DNA of 64,000 nucleotides from Sphingomonas sp. CROZ-RG-20F-R02-07 (GCF_022662335.1 NZ_JAKNQJ010000011.1:1-64000), one strand, 5' to 3'. Counted from the first letter of the stretch, positions 34,996-44,017 are shown. The notes: generated from the sequence alone by a model not told the origin. Made by a program: numbers and translations.

Positions 34996-35069
34996 GGTGG
35001 GCGTGGCAAGGATTGAACTTGCGACCCCTGCGATGTCAACACAGTGCTCTACCACTGAGCTACACGCCC
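34995..35069 (-). tRNA. tRNA-Val (anticodon GAC)
   Basis: On the minus strand the 75-nt sequence folds as a tRNA: acceptor GGGCGTG/CACGCCC, D-arm with AGCTCAGTGGTAGAGC, anticodon stem CTGTG/CGCAG with loop TTGACAT (anticodon GAC, valine GUC/GUU codons), T-arm GGTTC-type loop AGTTCAATCC, discriminator A and an encoded CCA end at 34995-34997. The terminator hairpin directly follows its 3' end. No integrase or att duplication is visible beside it. Confidence 0.96.
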
Positions 35070-35115
35070 GTGAGGAAGCGGCGTCTAGCGGGGGTTTCCC
35101 GCCAGCGCAAGCGGT

Positions 35116-35493
35116 TCAGTTGCGGCTCGTCGCCGAACCGGGCTCGAACAGCCGGTCCACCTCCATGACGAGGTCGCGCAGGTGGAAGGGTTTGGAGAGG
35201 ACGCGGGCGTTGGGCATCGCGCGGCCCGCCTTCAGCGTCACCGCGGCGAACCCGGTGATGAACATGACGCGCAGGTTCGGGCGCATCTCGCCCGCACGCT
35301 GCGCCAGTTCGATTCCGTCCATCTCGGGCATCACGATATCGGTGAGCAGCAGGTCGAAGGTCTCGGCTTCGAGCAGCGGGATCGCCGCGGTGCCGCGGTC
35401 CACCGCGCGAACGGCATAGCCCGATCGCTCCAGCGCGCGCGTCAGATATTCGCGCATGACCTGGTCGTCCTCGGCCAGCAGGATTCGGTACAT
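35116..35493 (-). CDS. cpdR: CpdR cell-cycle response regulator
   Basis: This 125-aa single receiver domain closely matches CpdR: MYRILLAEDDQVMREYL, phosphoacceptor Asp52 in LLTDIVMPEMDGIELA, VMFITGFAAVTL and VLSKPFHLRDLVMEVDRL. In Caulobacter, unphosphorylated CpdR primes ClpXP to degrade CtrA-pathway substrates. The longer open frame upstream (to 35697) has no receiver-type extension, and ATG 35493 aligns with the family start. It is divergent from the N-formylglutamate amidohydrolase gene, a common alphaproteobacterial neighbourhood. The ClpA and SspB partners of proteolysis are also in this window. Confidence 0.9.
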   Translation of the reverse strand: MYRILLAEDDQVMREYLTRALERSGYAVRAVDRGTAAIPLLEAETFDLLLTDIVMPEMDGIELAQRAGEMRPNLRVMFITGFAAVTLKAGRAMPNARVLSKPFHLRDLVMEVDRLFEPGSATSRN

Positions 35494-35647
35494 GGATCGC
35501 CCCTTGGATGAAGCCCGGTCGATACCGCGCAGGGTGTTAAAAGTCTGTTCGAAAACGCGCATCGGGCGCACTTGTCGGGCGATAGGCCGCATGGACGCGC
35601 CCCGGGGACATTGCAGCGGCCCACACGTGCGCCTAGCCTGACGCCGG

Positions 35648-36487
35648 ATGGCATCGTTCGCGCATTTCGGCCCCTGGCCCCCTGCGAGCCCCGTCATCCT
35701 GTCCGTGCCGCATGCCGGGCGCGATTACCCGCAGGCGTTGCGATCGGCGTTGCGCGTGCCCCTGGCGGCGCTGTTGCCGCTGGAGGATCGCTTCGTGGAT
35801 CGGGTCGCGAGCGCAGCGCGGGGGTTGCGCACGATGCTGGTGCAGACCGCACCCCGCGCCTGGATCGATCTCAACCGCAGCGAGGACGAACGCGATCCGC
35901 GCGTGGACGAGGGCGCGCGGCCGACCGCGCTGCCGATCGCCTCGCCCAAGCTGCGCAGCGGTCTGGGCCTGGTGCCGCGCCGCGCGAGCGGCACCGCGGA
36001 ATTGTGGCGCCGGCGGTTCACCGAAGCCGAGATCGCGGCGCGCATCGCGGAGGATCACCGCCCCTATCACGCCGCGCTCACGCGGGCGCTGGCGGCGGCG
36101 CACACGCGGTTCGGCGTGGCGGTGCTGCTCGACGTGCATTCGATGCCGCCGCTGGGCGGGGCGAGCCCCCCGCGGATCGTCATCGGCGATCGCTTCGGCC
36201 GGTCGGCGGCGTCGCGCTTCGTCGCCCGGATCGAGGCGGAGGCGGCGAACGCCGACATCCCCGCCGCTCTCAACAGCCCCTATGCCGGCGCGCATATCCT
36301 CGACATGCACGGCCGGCCCGCGGACGGCATCCATGCGGTGCAACTGGAGATCGACCGGTCGTCCTATCTGGGCGCGCGACTCGACCAGCCCGGCCCCGGT
36401 CTGCCGGCCACCGTCGCGCTGCTGGCCCGGATCATCGCCGCGCTGGAGGACGAGGCCCTGGCGCCGCTCGCCCAGGCGGCGGAATAG
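35648..36487 (+). CDS. N-formylglutamate amidohydrolase family protein
   Basis: The protein is 279 aa. ILSVPHAGRDYP at the N-terminus, EDRFVDR, WIDLNRSEDERDPR, LLDVHSMPP and IEIDRSSYLG-like EIDRS segments are those of the FGase/HutG family of Zn hydrolases, which release glutamate from N-formylglutamate in histidine breakdown. No other hut genes are adjacent, so the substrate may be another N-acylated amino acid. It starts 154 bases from cpdR on the opposite strand. The first 15 residues before the core are loose, and ATG 35648 has no strong ribosome site. Confidence 0.85.
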   Translation: MASFAHFGPWPPASPVILSVPHAGRDYPQALRSALRVPLAALLPLEDRFVDRVASAARGLRTMLVQTAPRAWIDLNRSEDERDPRVDEGARPTALPIASPKLRSGLGLVPRRASGTAELWRRRFTEAEIAARIAEDHRPYHAALTRALAAAHTRFGVAVLLDVHSMPPLGGASPPRIVIGDRFGRSAASRFVARIEAEAANADIPAALNSPYAGAHILDMHGRPADGIHAVQLEIDRSSYLGARLDQPGPGLPATVALLARIIAALEDEALAPLAQAAE

Positions 36488-36533
36488 CGCGCCCTTCAGC
36501 CCCCTGCGCTTGCGGACCGCGAAAGATCGTAGG

Positions 36534-36644
36534 ACTTAAAAAAACCGCCCCGCGCATGAAGCGCGAGGCGGCCAAGGTTCAGGGAGGAGACACGCTGAAA
36601 GCGCGTCATACGGCGGCGCGAAAGGGGGGGACACGTCGCCGTAC
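36534..36644 (-). ncRNA. Candidate trans-acting small RNA with anti-Shine-Dalgarno loops
   Basis: The inferred transcript is about 110 nt on the minus strand. A promoter-like pair TTGAAC (36678-36673) and TATATC (36656-36651), spaced 16 bases, lies upstream. The RNA could fold into a first hairpin (TACGGCG/CGCCGTA) whose loop carries CCCCCCC, and a second small hairpin. A single-stranded CTCCTCCC (36589-36582), complementary to ribosome binding sites, follows. A perfect-looking terminator (CCGCCTCGCGC/GCGCGGGGCGG plus seven U) closes it. This architecture is that of alphaproteobacterial regulatory sRNAs with C-rich loops. No database match was run. Confidence 0.6.
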
Positions 36645-36656
36645 GAGTGGGATATA

Positions 36657-36694
36657 GGCCCCCTTTTTCGGGGTTCAACCCGAAAATGGGGGCC
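36657..36694. terminator. Long hairpin downstream of sapC
   Basis: GGCCCCCTTTTTCGGG and CCCGAAAATGGGGGCC form a near-perfect 15-16-bp stem 26 bases after the sapC stop (minus strand). On the plus strand it is followed a few bases later by TTTTTT, so it may also stop read-through from the amidohydrolase. The -35-like element of the candidate sRNA lies in its loop. Confidence 0.6.
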
Positions 36695-36719
36695 TGTCGC
36701 TTTTTTCAGGAAAGCCGCA

Positions 36720-37487
36720 TCAGAACGACAGTTGCGGCTGCGGCTGCTTGCCGAGCATCGTCTGGCGCGCGAAGATCTCGCGCATCAGCGCCAGCGAGAA
36801 GAGATGCGCATAGACGAGGGGCAGCAGCCCCGACTGGGTGATCTTGCGGAGCTGATCGCCGCGCAGCGCCATCAGCTTTTCCTCGTTCACCATCTGGAAC
36901 CCGCGATAGAGGAAGGGCTGTGCCGCACCGTCGGGCTGGATCGTCACCTCGCCCTCCATCAGCAGATCCAGATCGCGCAGCTCCTTCATGAAGTTCTGCG
37001 TGCGCGCGCCGGCCTGTTCGAAGGTTTCGTTGAAGGCGAGGATATCCTTGGTCACCTGGCTCGGCTGGCCATCCTCGAACAGCGGCTGGCCGTCCTCGAA
37101 CGCGCCGATCGTGTCGGTGGTCGGATCGAAGCACAGCGACAGTTCCTGCGCATCGGGGCGCAGGCGTGCGAGCATATAGGGATAGCGCCGGATATAGGCG
37201 GGGATGTAGAGATTTTCCTCGGACAGCTTGCCCTCGTCGTCGACGAAGACGTTGACGCCCTCGTTCAGCCCCATCAGCGCGAGCGGGATGGCATCGTCGC
37301 CCACCGAGAACACGATCGGCATGTGCCGCTGGACGAGCTGGAACTCGTCGGTCGTGATCGGCACCGCGTGCTGGCCGACCAGGAAGGGCGCGGTCGGCTG
37401 GGCGCGGATGCGCCAGTCGGCATGGGTTTCGCTCGAAAGCGGCTCCAGGCCGTTGTAGAAAAGCGGAAGCTGAGCGGCGCTGGCCAT
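36720..37487 (-). CDS. SapC family protein
   Basis: The protein is 255 aa, without signal peptide. PLFYNGLEPLSSETHADWRI, the central GLNEGVNVFVDDEGKWxxxYIP-like run (NLYIPAYIRRYPYMLA) and the C-terminal LPLVYAHLFSLALMREI are SapC-family features. SapC-like genes in alpha- and gammaproteobacteria sit next to TonB receptors and halogenase-like genes for sugars; here the halogenase locus ends 1.8 kb away, separated by tRNA-Val and cpdR. GGAGATCCC precedes ATG 37487. The family's molecular role is unknown despite the S-layer name. Confidence 0.85.
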   Translation of the reverse strand: MASAAQLPLFYNGLEPLSSETHADWRIRAQPTAPFLVGQHAVPITTDEFQLVQRHMPIVFSVGDDAIPLALMGLNEGVNVFVDDEGKLSEENLYIPAYIRRYPYMLARLRPDAQELSLCFDPTTDTIGAFEDGQPLFEDGQPSQVTKDILAFNETFEQAGARTQNFMKELRDLDLLMEGEVTIQPDGAAQPFLYRGFQMVNEEKLMALRGDQLRKITQSGLLPLVYAHLFSLALMREIFARQTMLGKQPQPQLSF

Positions 37488-37542
37488 GGGATCTCCAATC
37501 GGGTTGCCGACGGTGTTCGCTCCCGCCGATTGGGAGGGCGCT

Positions 37543-38991
37543 CTATGGCGTAGGCGCGGCCCGTGCAAGCACGGGCGCGACGAGCTTGCCCGGATTGAGG
37601 AGGCCCTGCGGATCGAACGCGGCCTTCACCGCGCGCAACGCGGCCATCCGCGCCGGCGACGACAGCCGCGCGAGTTCGCCCAGCTTCATCTGCCCGATGC
37701 CGTGTTCGGCGGAGATCGATCCGCCCGCCGCCACGACGAGATCGTGCACGAAGCGGGTGATGCCCGGCGCATCCTCGGCATACCAGCGGACGGGATCGAC
37801 GCCGGCCGGCGCGCGGACGTGGAAGTGCACGTTGCCGTCGCCCAGGTGACCGAAGCCGCTGGCATGCGTGCCGGGAAAACGGGCATCGCACGCGCTGGCG
37901 GCATCGATCATGAAATCGGGCATCGCCTCCACCGGTACGGAAATGTCGTGCTGGACGGCGGGCCCCTGCGCGCGCTCCGCATCCGACAGCGAATCGCGCA
38001 GCCGCCAGAAGGCCTGCGCCTGCGCCTCGCTCGCCGCAACGATCGCGTCGGCGGCATTGCCGGCCTCCAGCGCCTCGCCCAGCAGCGTCTCGAGCAGCTG
38101 GGCGGGATCGCCCTGCCCCTCGCCCGCGGTCGCCTCGATCAGCACGTGCCAGGGATGGCGCCCCGCGAGCGGCGGCTGCGCCGACAGATGCGCCAGCGCC
38201 GCGCGCAGCGATTCCTCGGGCAACAACTCGAAACTTTCCAGTGCGTCGGTCCGCGCCTCCAGCCGGCGCAGCAAGGCGAGTGCGGCATGCGGACTGGCGA
38301 CGCCAGCCCAACCGACGGCGCGCGCCGCGACCGCGGGCACGATCCGCAGCGTGGCGGCGGTGACGATGCCCAGCGTCCCCTCCGCCCCCACCAGGAGCTG
38401 CGTGAGGTCATAGCCGCGATTGTCCTTGCGCAGCGCCGCCAGCCCGTCGTGCACCGATCCATCGGGCAGCACCGCCTCCACGCCGGCCACCAACCCGCGC
38501 ATCGTACCGAAGCGCAGCACCTGCGTTCCGCCCGCATTGGTCGAGACGAGGCCACCGATCGTCGCGGTTCCCCGCGCGCCGAGCGTGAGCGGGAAACGGC
38601 GCCCCGCCGCCAGCGCGGCATCGTTCAGGTCCGACAGGATCACGCCCGCTTCCGCCACCGCCAGGCCGCTTGCCGGATCGAGGCGGCGGATGCGGTTCAT
38701 CCGCCGCAGCGACAGGATCAGCGCCGATCCGTCGGGAGGCGGGGTCGCGCCGCCCACCATCGAACTGTTGCCACCCTGCGGCACCAGCGCCACGCCGTGA
38801 TGCGCCGCCGCCGCGACGATCGCCGCCACCTCCGCGGTCGATTCCGGCGCGAGCAAGGCGGGCGCGGCACCGCGGAAACGCTTGCGCCAGTCGACCAGCC
38901 AGGGTGCGATCGCGTCCGGATCGGTGACGATCGACCGGGGCGACAGCCGAGGCGCGAGATCCTCGATCATGGCGGCCTGATCCCGGTTCAT
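37543..38991 (-). CDS. FAD-linked oxidase, D-2-hydroxyacid dehydrogenase type
   Basis: The protein is 482 aa. FAD_binding_4 domain: PQGGNSSMVGGA, LGARGTATIGGLVSTNAGG and LLVGAEGTLGIVT. The C-terminal FAD-oxidase domain has GHLGDGNVHFHV and SAEHGIGQMK, with His and Glu expected to bind metal and substrate carboxylate. It resembles D-lactate or D-2-hydroxyglutarate dehydrogenases (GlcD/Dld2 group). No glcE/glcF genes are adjacent, so D-2-hydroxyglutarate, formed during serine synthesis, is the likeliest substrate. There is no signal peptide; it is a cytosolic or membrane-attached flavoprotein. Confidence 0.87.
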   Translation of the reverse strand: MNRDQAAMIEDLAPRLSPRSIVTDPDAIAPWLVDWRKRFRGAAPALLAPESTAEVAAIVAAAAHHGVALVPQGGNSSMVGGATPPPDGSALILSLRRMNRIRRLDPASGLAVAEAGVILSDLNDAALAAGRRFPLTLGARGTATIGGLVSTNAGGTQVLRFGTMRGLVAGVEAVLPDGSVHDGLAALRKDNRGYDLTQLLVGAEGTLGIVTAATLRIVPAVAARAVGWAGVASPHAALALLRRLEARTDALESFELLPEESLRAALAHLSAQPPLAGRHPWHVLIEATAGEGQGDPAQLLETLLGEALEAGNAADAIVAASEAQAQAFWRLRDSLSDAERAQGPAVQHDISVPVEAMPDFMIDAASACDARFPGTHASGFGHLGDGNVHFHVRAPAGVDPVRWYAEDAPGITRFVHDLVVAAGGSISAEHGIGQMKLGELARLSSPARMAALRAVKAAFDPQGLLNPGKLVAPVLARAAPTP

Positions 38992-39055
38992 GACGCGGGC
39001 GCTACGCCCAATTCATCGGACGTTCAATGATTTCGCCTAACCAGCGGGTATCGAC

Positions 39056-39517
39056 ATGCCGCAGTCCGCGATTCCCTCTTTGCTTGCGCTGCTCGCCGCC
39101 ACCACGGCCGCGGATTCGCGCATGCCGCAGCCGCCGCCCCAGCCCGGCCTCCGCATCCAGCAGATGACCATCCACGAACGGATCATCATCCGGGTGCCGC
39201 GCGTCGATGCGGGGGCGCCCTACACCCCCGTCCCACTCGCCGCCTGGAAGGAGAAGAAGGGGCCGAAATGCCTGATACCCGGCCATTTCGCGGGCGCGAT
39301 GATCTCGGGGCCGGGGATCGTGGACATCATGCTCGACGACGGCCGCCGGATGCGCGCGAAGCTCGACCGCGATTGCCGGCCGCTCGATTACTATCCCGGC
39401 TTCTACATCAAGCCCGGTATCGACGGGCAGGTGTGCGCCGATCGTGACAGCATCCGCGTGCGATCGGGCGCAAGCTGCGGAATCGACAGCTTCAAGCTGC
39501 TGAAAGCGAAGCGCTGA
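39056..39517 (+). CDS. Secreted conserved-type hypothetical protein
   Basis: This 153-aa protein has a short N-terminal hydrophobic stretch (IPSLLALLAATTAA) suggesting export, then IIIRVPRVD, KCLIPGHFAGAMISGPGIVDIML and CADRDSIRVRSGASCGID. Three or four Cys residues could pair in the periplasm. I have seen this pattern only as an uncharacterised protein in sphingomonads and cannot assign a function. It stands alone between the FAD oxidase (opposite strand) and the helicase. Confidence 0.65.
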   Translation: MPQSAIPSLLALLAATTAADSRMPQPPPQPGLRIQQMTIHERIIIRVPRVDAGAPYTPVPLAAWKEKKGPKCLIPGHFAGAMISGPGIVDIMLDDGRRMRAKLDRDCRPLDYYPGFYIKPGIDGQVCADRDSIRVRSGASCGIDSFKLLKAKR

Positions 39518-39637
39518 GCGGCATCCCCGTCCTCTTTCCTTGACATTTCGCCCCAAATCCGCGAGCCGACGGCGGTTGGCGGATGCGCATGTGCTCCTGC
39601 CGCGTGGCCTTCCCGGCCCATTGCCTCGGATGCTTGC

Positions 39638-41074
39638 ATGACCTTTGCCGATCTCGGCCTTTCCGACGAACTGCTGAAGGCGGTGAACGATTCCGGCTAT
39701 ACGGAGCCGACGCCGATCCAGGCGGCCGCGATCCCGCCGGTGCTGATGATGAAGGACATCATCGGCATCGCGCAGACGGGCACCGGCAAGACCGCGAGCT
39801 TCGTGCTGCCGATGATCGACATTCTGGCGCATGGCCGCAGCCGCGCACGGATGCCGCGCAGCCTGATCCTCGAGCCGACGCGGGAACTCGCCGCGCAGGT
39901 GGCCGAGAATTTCGAGAAATACGGCAAGAACCACAAGCTTTCGATGGCGCTGCTGATCGGCGGCGTGTCGATGGGCGACCAGCTCGCCGCGCTAGAAAAG
40001 GGCGTCGACGTGCTGATCGCGACGCCCGGGCGGCTGATGGACCTGTTCGGGCGTGGCAAGATCCTGCTCAACGGCTGCTCGCTTCTGGTGATCGACGAGG
40101 CGGACCGGATGCTCGACATGGGGTTCATCCCCGATATCGAGGAGATCTGCACCAAGCTGCCCAAGCAGCGCCAGACCTTGCTGTTTTCGGCGACGATGCC
40201 GGCACCGATCAAGAAGCTGGCCGACAAGTTCCTCGACAATCCGAAGCGGATCGAGGTGGCGCGCCCTGCCTCCACCAACACCAACATCACCCAGTATCTC
40301 GTCCCCGTCGCCTCGCAATCCGCCAAGCGCGAGACGCTGCGCCGCATCCTGGCGCAGGAGGAGGTGACCAACGCGATCATCTTCTGCAACCGCAAGACGA
40401 CGGTGCGCGAGCTGAACAAGGTGCTGAAACAGGCCGGCCTGAAATCGGGCGAGATCCATGGCGACATGGAACAGCGCGAGCGGCTCGCCGAACTGGAATT
40501 GTTCAAGACCGGGGCCGTGAACGTGCTCGTCGCCTCCGACGTCGCCGCGCGCGGGCTGGACATCAAGGGCGTGAGCACCGTCTTCAACTATGACGCGCCG
40601 TGGCATCCGGACGATTATGTCCACCGCATCGGCCGCACCGGCCGCGCGGGCGCCACCGGCACCGCCTATACCTTCGTCACGCCCGAGGATGCCGAGAACA
40701 TCCAGAATATCGAGAAGCTGACCGGCCAGACGATCCAGCGGCTCGAAACGCCGAAGACCGCCGACGCCGCGGCCCCGGCCGAGGAAGTCCGCGCCCCCCG
40801 CCGCGAACGCAGCCGCCCCCTTCGCGAGAGCGAGGCACCGCAGACCGAGGCATTCCAGGCCGAGGCCGCGCCAGCACCCGAGCCACACGCCGAGCGCGCC
40901 CGCGCCGCGCGTCCTTCGCGCAGCGATCGCCCCACCCAGGCGGAGCCACGCGTCGAAAAGCCGCGCAAGGATCCGGCGCGCCGCACGAACCGCAACGACA
41001 CCCGCGACGATGGTCCGGACGAGGGTTGGAACGGCCCCATCCCAGAATTCCTGCGTGCCGTGATAGGCGGTTGA
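39638..41074 (+). CDS. DEAD-box RNA helicase (RhlE/DeaD type)
   Basis: The protein is 478 aa. All helicase motifs are present: Q motif, AQTGTGKT (motif I), [21 protein letters not shown] (VIDEADRML), SAT, then the second RecA domain with ARGLDIKGV and [10 protein letters not shown]. The C-terminal 90 residues are a charged Arg/Glu/Ala-rich tail, as in RhlE proteins that remodel ribosome assembly intermediates or structured mRNAs. The ATG at 39638 gives the standard family N-terminus [16 protein letters not shown]. Confidence 0.92.
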   Translation: MTFADLGLSDELLKAVNDSGYTEPTPIQAAAIPPVLMMKDIIGIAQTGTGKTASFVLPMIDILAHGRSRARMPRSLILEPTRELAAQVAENFEKYGKNHKLSMALLIGGVSMGDQLAALEKGVDVLIATPGRLMDLFGRGKILLNGCSLLVIDEADRMLDMGFIPDIEEICTKLPKQRQTLLFSATMPAPIKKLADKFLDNPKRIEVARPASTNTNITQYLVPVASQSAKRETLRRILAQEEVTNAIIFCNRKTTVRELNKVLKQAGLKSGEIHGDMEQRERLAELELFKTGAVNVLVASDVAARGLDIKGVSTVFNYDAPWHPDDYVHRIGRTGRAGATGTAYTFVTPEDAENIQNIEKLTGQTIQRLETPKTADAAAPAEEVRAPRRERSRPLRESEAPQTEAFQAEAAPAPEPHAERARAARPSRSDRPTQAEPRVEKPRKDPARRTNRNDTRDDGPDEGWNGPIPEFLRAVIGG

Positions 41075-41140
41075 TCTTGCCATCGGCGACACGGGCTGGT
41101 GAATGATCGCGACGGCCCCGACCTTTCCAGGAGAATCCCG

Positions 41141-41659
41141 ATGATCCGCGCCCTGACCCTCGGCCTCGCCGCCGCCGCGCTTGCCGTTTCCGCGGCGGAC
41201 GCGCGCACCGTGGCCGCTCCGCATGTCGCCGCTCAGAATTTCGAGCAGCTGAGCAAGCCGCTCCCGTTGCCGTATAACGAGGGCGCGAACGCCGATGCCG
41301 GCGTCGCCGCCGCCAAGGCGCGCGCGCTGCGGGGGCACAAGCGCCTGCTGATCGATCTCGGCGGCAATTGGTGCCTCGACTGCCGGCTGCTGGCGGGCAC
41401 GATGGAGTTGCCCGAGCTGCGCGCGTTCGTGGCGAAACATTATGAGGTGGTCACGGTGGATATCGGCCGGTTCGACAAGAACGGCCAGGTGCCCGCCGCC
41501 TACGGCATCACCGGCCGGCTGAAGGGCGTGCCCGCGGTGCTGATCGTCGATCCGCGTACCAACCGGCTGGTCAATGCCGGCCACGAAACCGCGCTCGCCG
41601 ATGCGCGTTCGCTGTCGCCCCAGGCGCTGGCGGACTGGCTGGCGCAATGGGCGGCGTGA
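41141..41659 (+). CDS. Periplasmic thioredoxin-like protein
   Basis: The protein is 172 aa. Signal peptide MIRALTLGLAAAALAVSAADA is followed by a thioredoxin fold with NWCLDC as active-site CxxC, the structural cis-Pro (KGVPAVLI) and a C-terminal helix. Such DsbD-C/thioredoxin_7-type proteins reduce or protect periplasmic thiols. AGGAGAATCCCG is an optimal ribosome site for ATG 41141. It lies 66 bases after the helicase and could share its transcript. Confidence 0.85.
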   Translation: MIRALTLGLAAAALAVSAADARTVAAPHVAAQNFEQLSKPLPLPYNEGANADAGVAAAKARALRGHKRLLIDLGGNWCLDCRLLAGTMELPELRAFVAKHYEVVTVDIGRFDKNGQVPAAYGITGRLKGVPAVLIVDPRTNRLVNAGHETALADARSLSPQALADWLAQWAA

Positions 41660-41714
41660 TCCGCCCCGCCGCTCGCCCCGCACCCGCGGGATTGGCGGCC
41701 AGGCCGGACGGCGA

Positions 41715-42326
41715 TCAGACCGCCGCCGGCATCAAGGCATCGTCCATCGCCGCGGCTCGCGCATAAGCCGGCCGCGCCGTCAGCCGATCGGCATAGGCGA
41801 CCAGCGCCTCGCGCTTTGGCAAGCTGCCGAACTGCATCCCCCAGATCGCCTGCGCCCCCACATAGACGTCGGCCGCGGTGAAACGCGCGCCGGCGATGTA
41901 ATCGCGCGCGCTCACCGCCTGCTCGAACACGCCGACCATCCGATCATACGTGCCGTAACCCGCCATCCGCTGCTGCTGCTCGGTCGGCACGACCCCGAGC
42001 GACCGGTTCGTCACCGCCGCCTCGATCGGACCCGCGGCGAAAAACAGCCAACGATAATAATCCGCGCGCTCGTCGGCGGTGGGCGCCAGGCCCGCCTCGG
42101 GAAAGGTCTCGGCCAGATAGACGCAGATCGCGGCGCCCTCGGTCACCACCTTGCCGTCATGGACGATGGCGGGCACCTTGCCCATCGGGTTGATCGCGAG
42201 ATAATCGGGCGCCTTCATGCTGTCGGCATAGCCGAGCATCACCACATCGTACGGCGCGCCGACCTCCTCGAGCATCCAGCGCGCGATCCGACCGCGCGAC
42301 ATCGGGTTGGTGTAGAGCGTGAGCAT
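41715..42326 (-). CDS. Glutathione S-transferase family protein
   Basis: This 203-aa protein has an N-terminal thioredoxin-like domain with LYTNPMSRGRIARWMLEE (Ser/Arg near the glutathione thiol), NPMGKVPAIV containing the cis-Pro, and TEGAAICVYLAE binding the gamma-glutamyl moiety. An all-helical C-terminal domain follows. Its ATG overlaps the stop of the upstream dienelactone-hydrolase-like gene by one base (TGATG), so both are probably a detoxification operon. Confidence 0.88.
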   Translation of the reverse strand: MLTLYTNPMSRGRIARWMLEEVGAPYDVVMLGYADSMKAPDYLAINPMGKVPAIVHDGKVVTEGAAICVYLAETFPEAGLAPTADERADYYRWLFFAAGPIEAAVTNRSLGVVPTEQQQRMAGYGTYDRMVGVFEQAVSARDYIAGARFTAADVYVGAQAIWGMQFGSLPKREALVAYADRLTARPAYARAAAMDDALMPAAV

Positions 42327-43195
42327 CAGACCAGCGCCCGGTCGAACAGCGCCAGCATCCGGCCCCAGGCCCGATCGGCCTGCGCCGCATCGTACACATG
42401 GCTGTCAGGCGGGCACCAGCCGTGCATCGTGCCGGCATAGACCTCGACCTCGGCGGGCCGCCCGGCATCGGCGAAGGCGGTGCGCAGCACGTCCTTGTCG
42501 GTCGGCGCGCGGGCGTCGTCATTGGCGGCGATCGCGATCAGATAGGCGGCCCTGGTCTGCGGGATCAGCCGGTGCGGGCTGTCCGGCTTGTCGGTGACGA
42601 GGCCGCCGCCATGGAACGTCGCGCCCGCGCGGATCCGGCCGGGAATCGCCGCGGCGGTGCGCACCACCATCGGGCCGCCCATGCAATAGCCGGTGGTCGC
42701 CAGCCCGCGCCGCGTATCCACCTCCGGCTGTTTATCGAGAAAGCCAGTGAAGGCGATCGCGTCGCGCACCGTGCCCCCGGGGCTCAGCGCCTGCACGAAC
42801 GGCATGATCTTCGCGCGCACCTCGGGCTGGTCGTAGGATCCGCCGGGCGCGAGGAACGGCGCTTTGGTCGACCGGTAGAACTGGTTGACCACCAGCACGG
42901 CATAGCCCGATTGCGCGAGCCGGTCCGCCATCTGCCGGAACGCGGGGCGGAGGCCCATGATGTCGGGCCAGATCAGCACGCCGGGATGACGGCCGCCGGC
43001 GGGCGAGACGAAATAGGCGTCGGCGGCGCCGTCGGGCGTGGCGATCCTCACGTCGCGCCCCGCCACCGGCTTCGCATCGGCGGGCACGGGCAGCAGCATC
43101 GCCAGCCCCGCCGCGCCCGTCATCGCCGCGAAGGTGCGGCGGGACACGTCACCCAGCGCCGTGGCATTATCCTGGACGGTATGTTCGTCGCACAT
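42326..43195 (-). CDS. Dienelactone hydrolase family protein with Tat-type signal
   Basis: The protein is 289 aa. SRRTFAAMTGAAGLAMLLP at residues 18-36 looks like a twin-arginine signal. The hydrolase domain carries the Cys nucleophile in GYCMGG, with the acid and His in NDDAR and MHGWCPPD, the classical DLH Cys-His-Asp triad. Substrates may be lactones or esters in the periplasm. GCAGGAG precedes ATG 43195. It is co-transcribed with the GST gene downstream. Confidence 0.87.
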   Translation of the reverse strand: MCDEHTVQDNATALGDVSRRTFAAMTGAAGLAMLLPVPADAKPVAGRDVRIATPDGAADAYFVSPAGGRHPGVLIWPDIMGLRPAFRQMADRLAQSGYAVLVVNQFYRSTKAPFLAPGGSYDQPEVRAKIMPFVQALSPGGTVRDAIAFTGFLDKQPEVDTRRGLATTGYCMGGPMVVRTAAAIPGRIRAGATFHGGGLVTDKPDSPHRLIPQTRAAYLIAIAANDDARAPTDKDVLRTAFADAGRPAEVEVYAGTMHGWCPPDSHVYDAAQADRAWGRMLALFDRALV

Positions 43196-43288
43196 GCGGC
43201 TCTCCTGCGAATCATCGTTCGCAGCAGGCTAGGCCCGATCGTGGACCGGGCCAACCATCCGTCGCACCGTGCGGGGCGCGCGCGGCGA

Positions 43289-43969
43289 TCAATAGCGCTT
43301 GAACGGATCCTCGAACACCGTCTTCACCGGCAACACCCCGCCCTCGGCCACGAATTGCGCGTCCGCAGCGGCCTGGGTGCGCTCGGCGCGGAGCTGCTCG
43401 ATCAGCGCCTCGCGGTCGCCCTCGAGCCGCGTGTCGGTCGGCGCCTCGATGCCCGCCGCCTTCGCCGCCTTCGCCACCGCGGCGTCGAGCTCGCGCTGCG
43501 TCGTCAGGCCCAGCGTCACCGGATCCTTGGGGGTGATGTTGGCAATGTTCCAGTGGCTGCGATCGCGGATCGCGGCGATCGTCGTGCGCGTCGTGCCGAT
43601 CAGCAGGCCGATCGCGCCGTCGGTGATCTCGGGATGGTTGCGGATGATCCACGCGATGCCGTCCGGCTTGTCCTGCCGCTTGGAGACGGGCGTGTAGCGC
43701 GGCCCCTTGGTGCGGCGGACCTGCTCGGGGCCCTTCAGCATCTTCAGGCGATAGTTCGGATCGGCCGAGCCCTTGTCGATCTCCTCCTGCGTCACCTCGT
43801 GCGCGCGGATCGGATCGCGGCCGGTCAGCTTGGTCGCCGCGGTATCGTCGGCGATCGCCTGCACCTCGAGAATGTGCAGCCCGCAGAATTCGGCGATCTG
43901 CTCGAAGCTGAGCGCGGTATTGTCGACCATCCAGGAGGCGGTCGCATGGGGCATGAGCGGCTGGGCCAC
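43289..43969 (-). CDS. trcR: TrcR (DUF1013) cell-cycle transcriptional regulator
   Basis: The protein is 226 aa. The family start MAQPLMPHATASWMVDNTALSFEQIAEFCGLH, the central GIAWIIRNHPEITDGAIGLLIGTTRTTIAAIRDRSHWN (helix-turn-helix like) and the C-terminal EDPFKRY end agree with DUF1013/TrcR, an essential alphaproteobacterial factor that binds many promoters with sigma70 and affects the CtrA network. The start codon is GTG (43969) with GGGAG upstream, which aligns with the family N-terminus. A terminator for upstream minus-strand transcription lies only 20 bases before it, so it must have its own compact promoter. Confidence 0.9.
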   Translation of the reverse strand: MAQPLMPHATASWMVDNTALSFEQIAEFCGLHILEVQAIADDTAATKLTGRDPIRAHEVTQEEIDKGSADPNYRLKMLKGPEQVRRTKGPRYTPVSKRQDKPDGIAWIIRNHPEITDGAIGLLIGTTRTTIAAIRDRSHWNIANITPKDPVTLGLTTQRELDAAVAKAAKAAGIEAPTDTRLEGDREALIEQLRAERTQAAADAQFVAEGGVLPVKTVFEDPFKRY

Positions 43970-43982
43970 GGGCGAAACTCCC

Positions 43983-44017
43983 TAAAAACAGAAAGGGCCG
44001 CCCCTCTCGGAGCGGCC
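43983..44017 (-). terminator. Rho-independent terminator upstream of trcR
   Basis: On the minus strand GGCCGC/GCGGCC closes a 10-base loop and is followed by CTTTCTGTTTTTAGG. It would stop transcripts arriving from the GIY-YIG/quinone oxidoreductase side. Confidence 0.65.

Noticed and set aside
34995..35115. Possible integration site at tRNA-Val
   Set aside because: No integrase, direct repeat of the tRNA 3' end or composition change was seen on either side.
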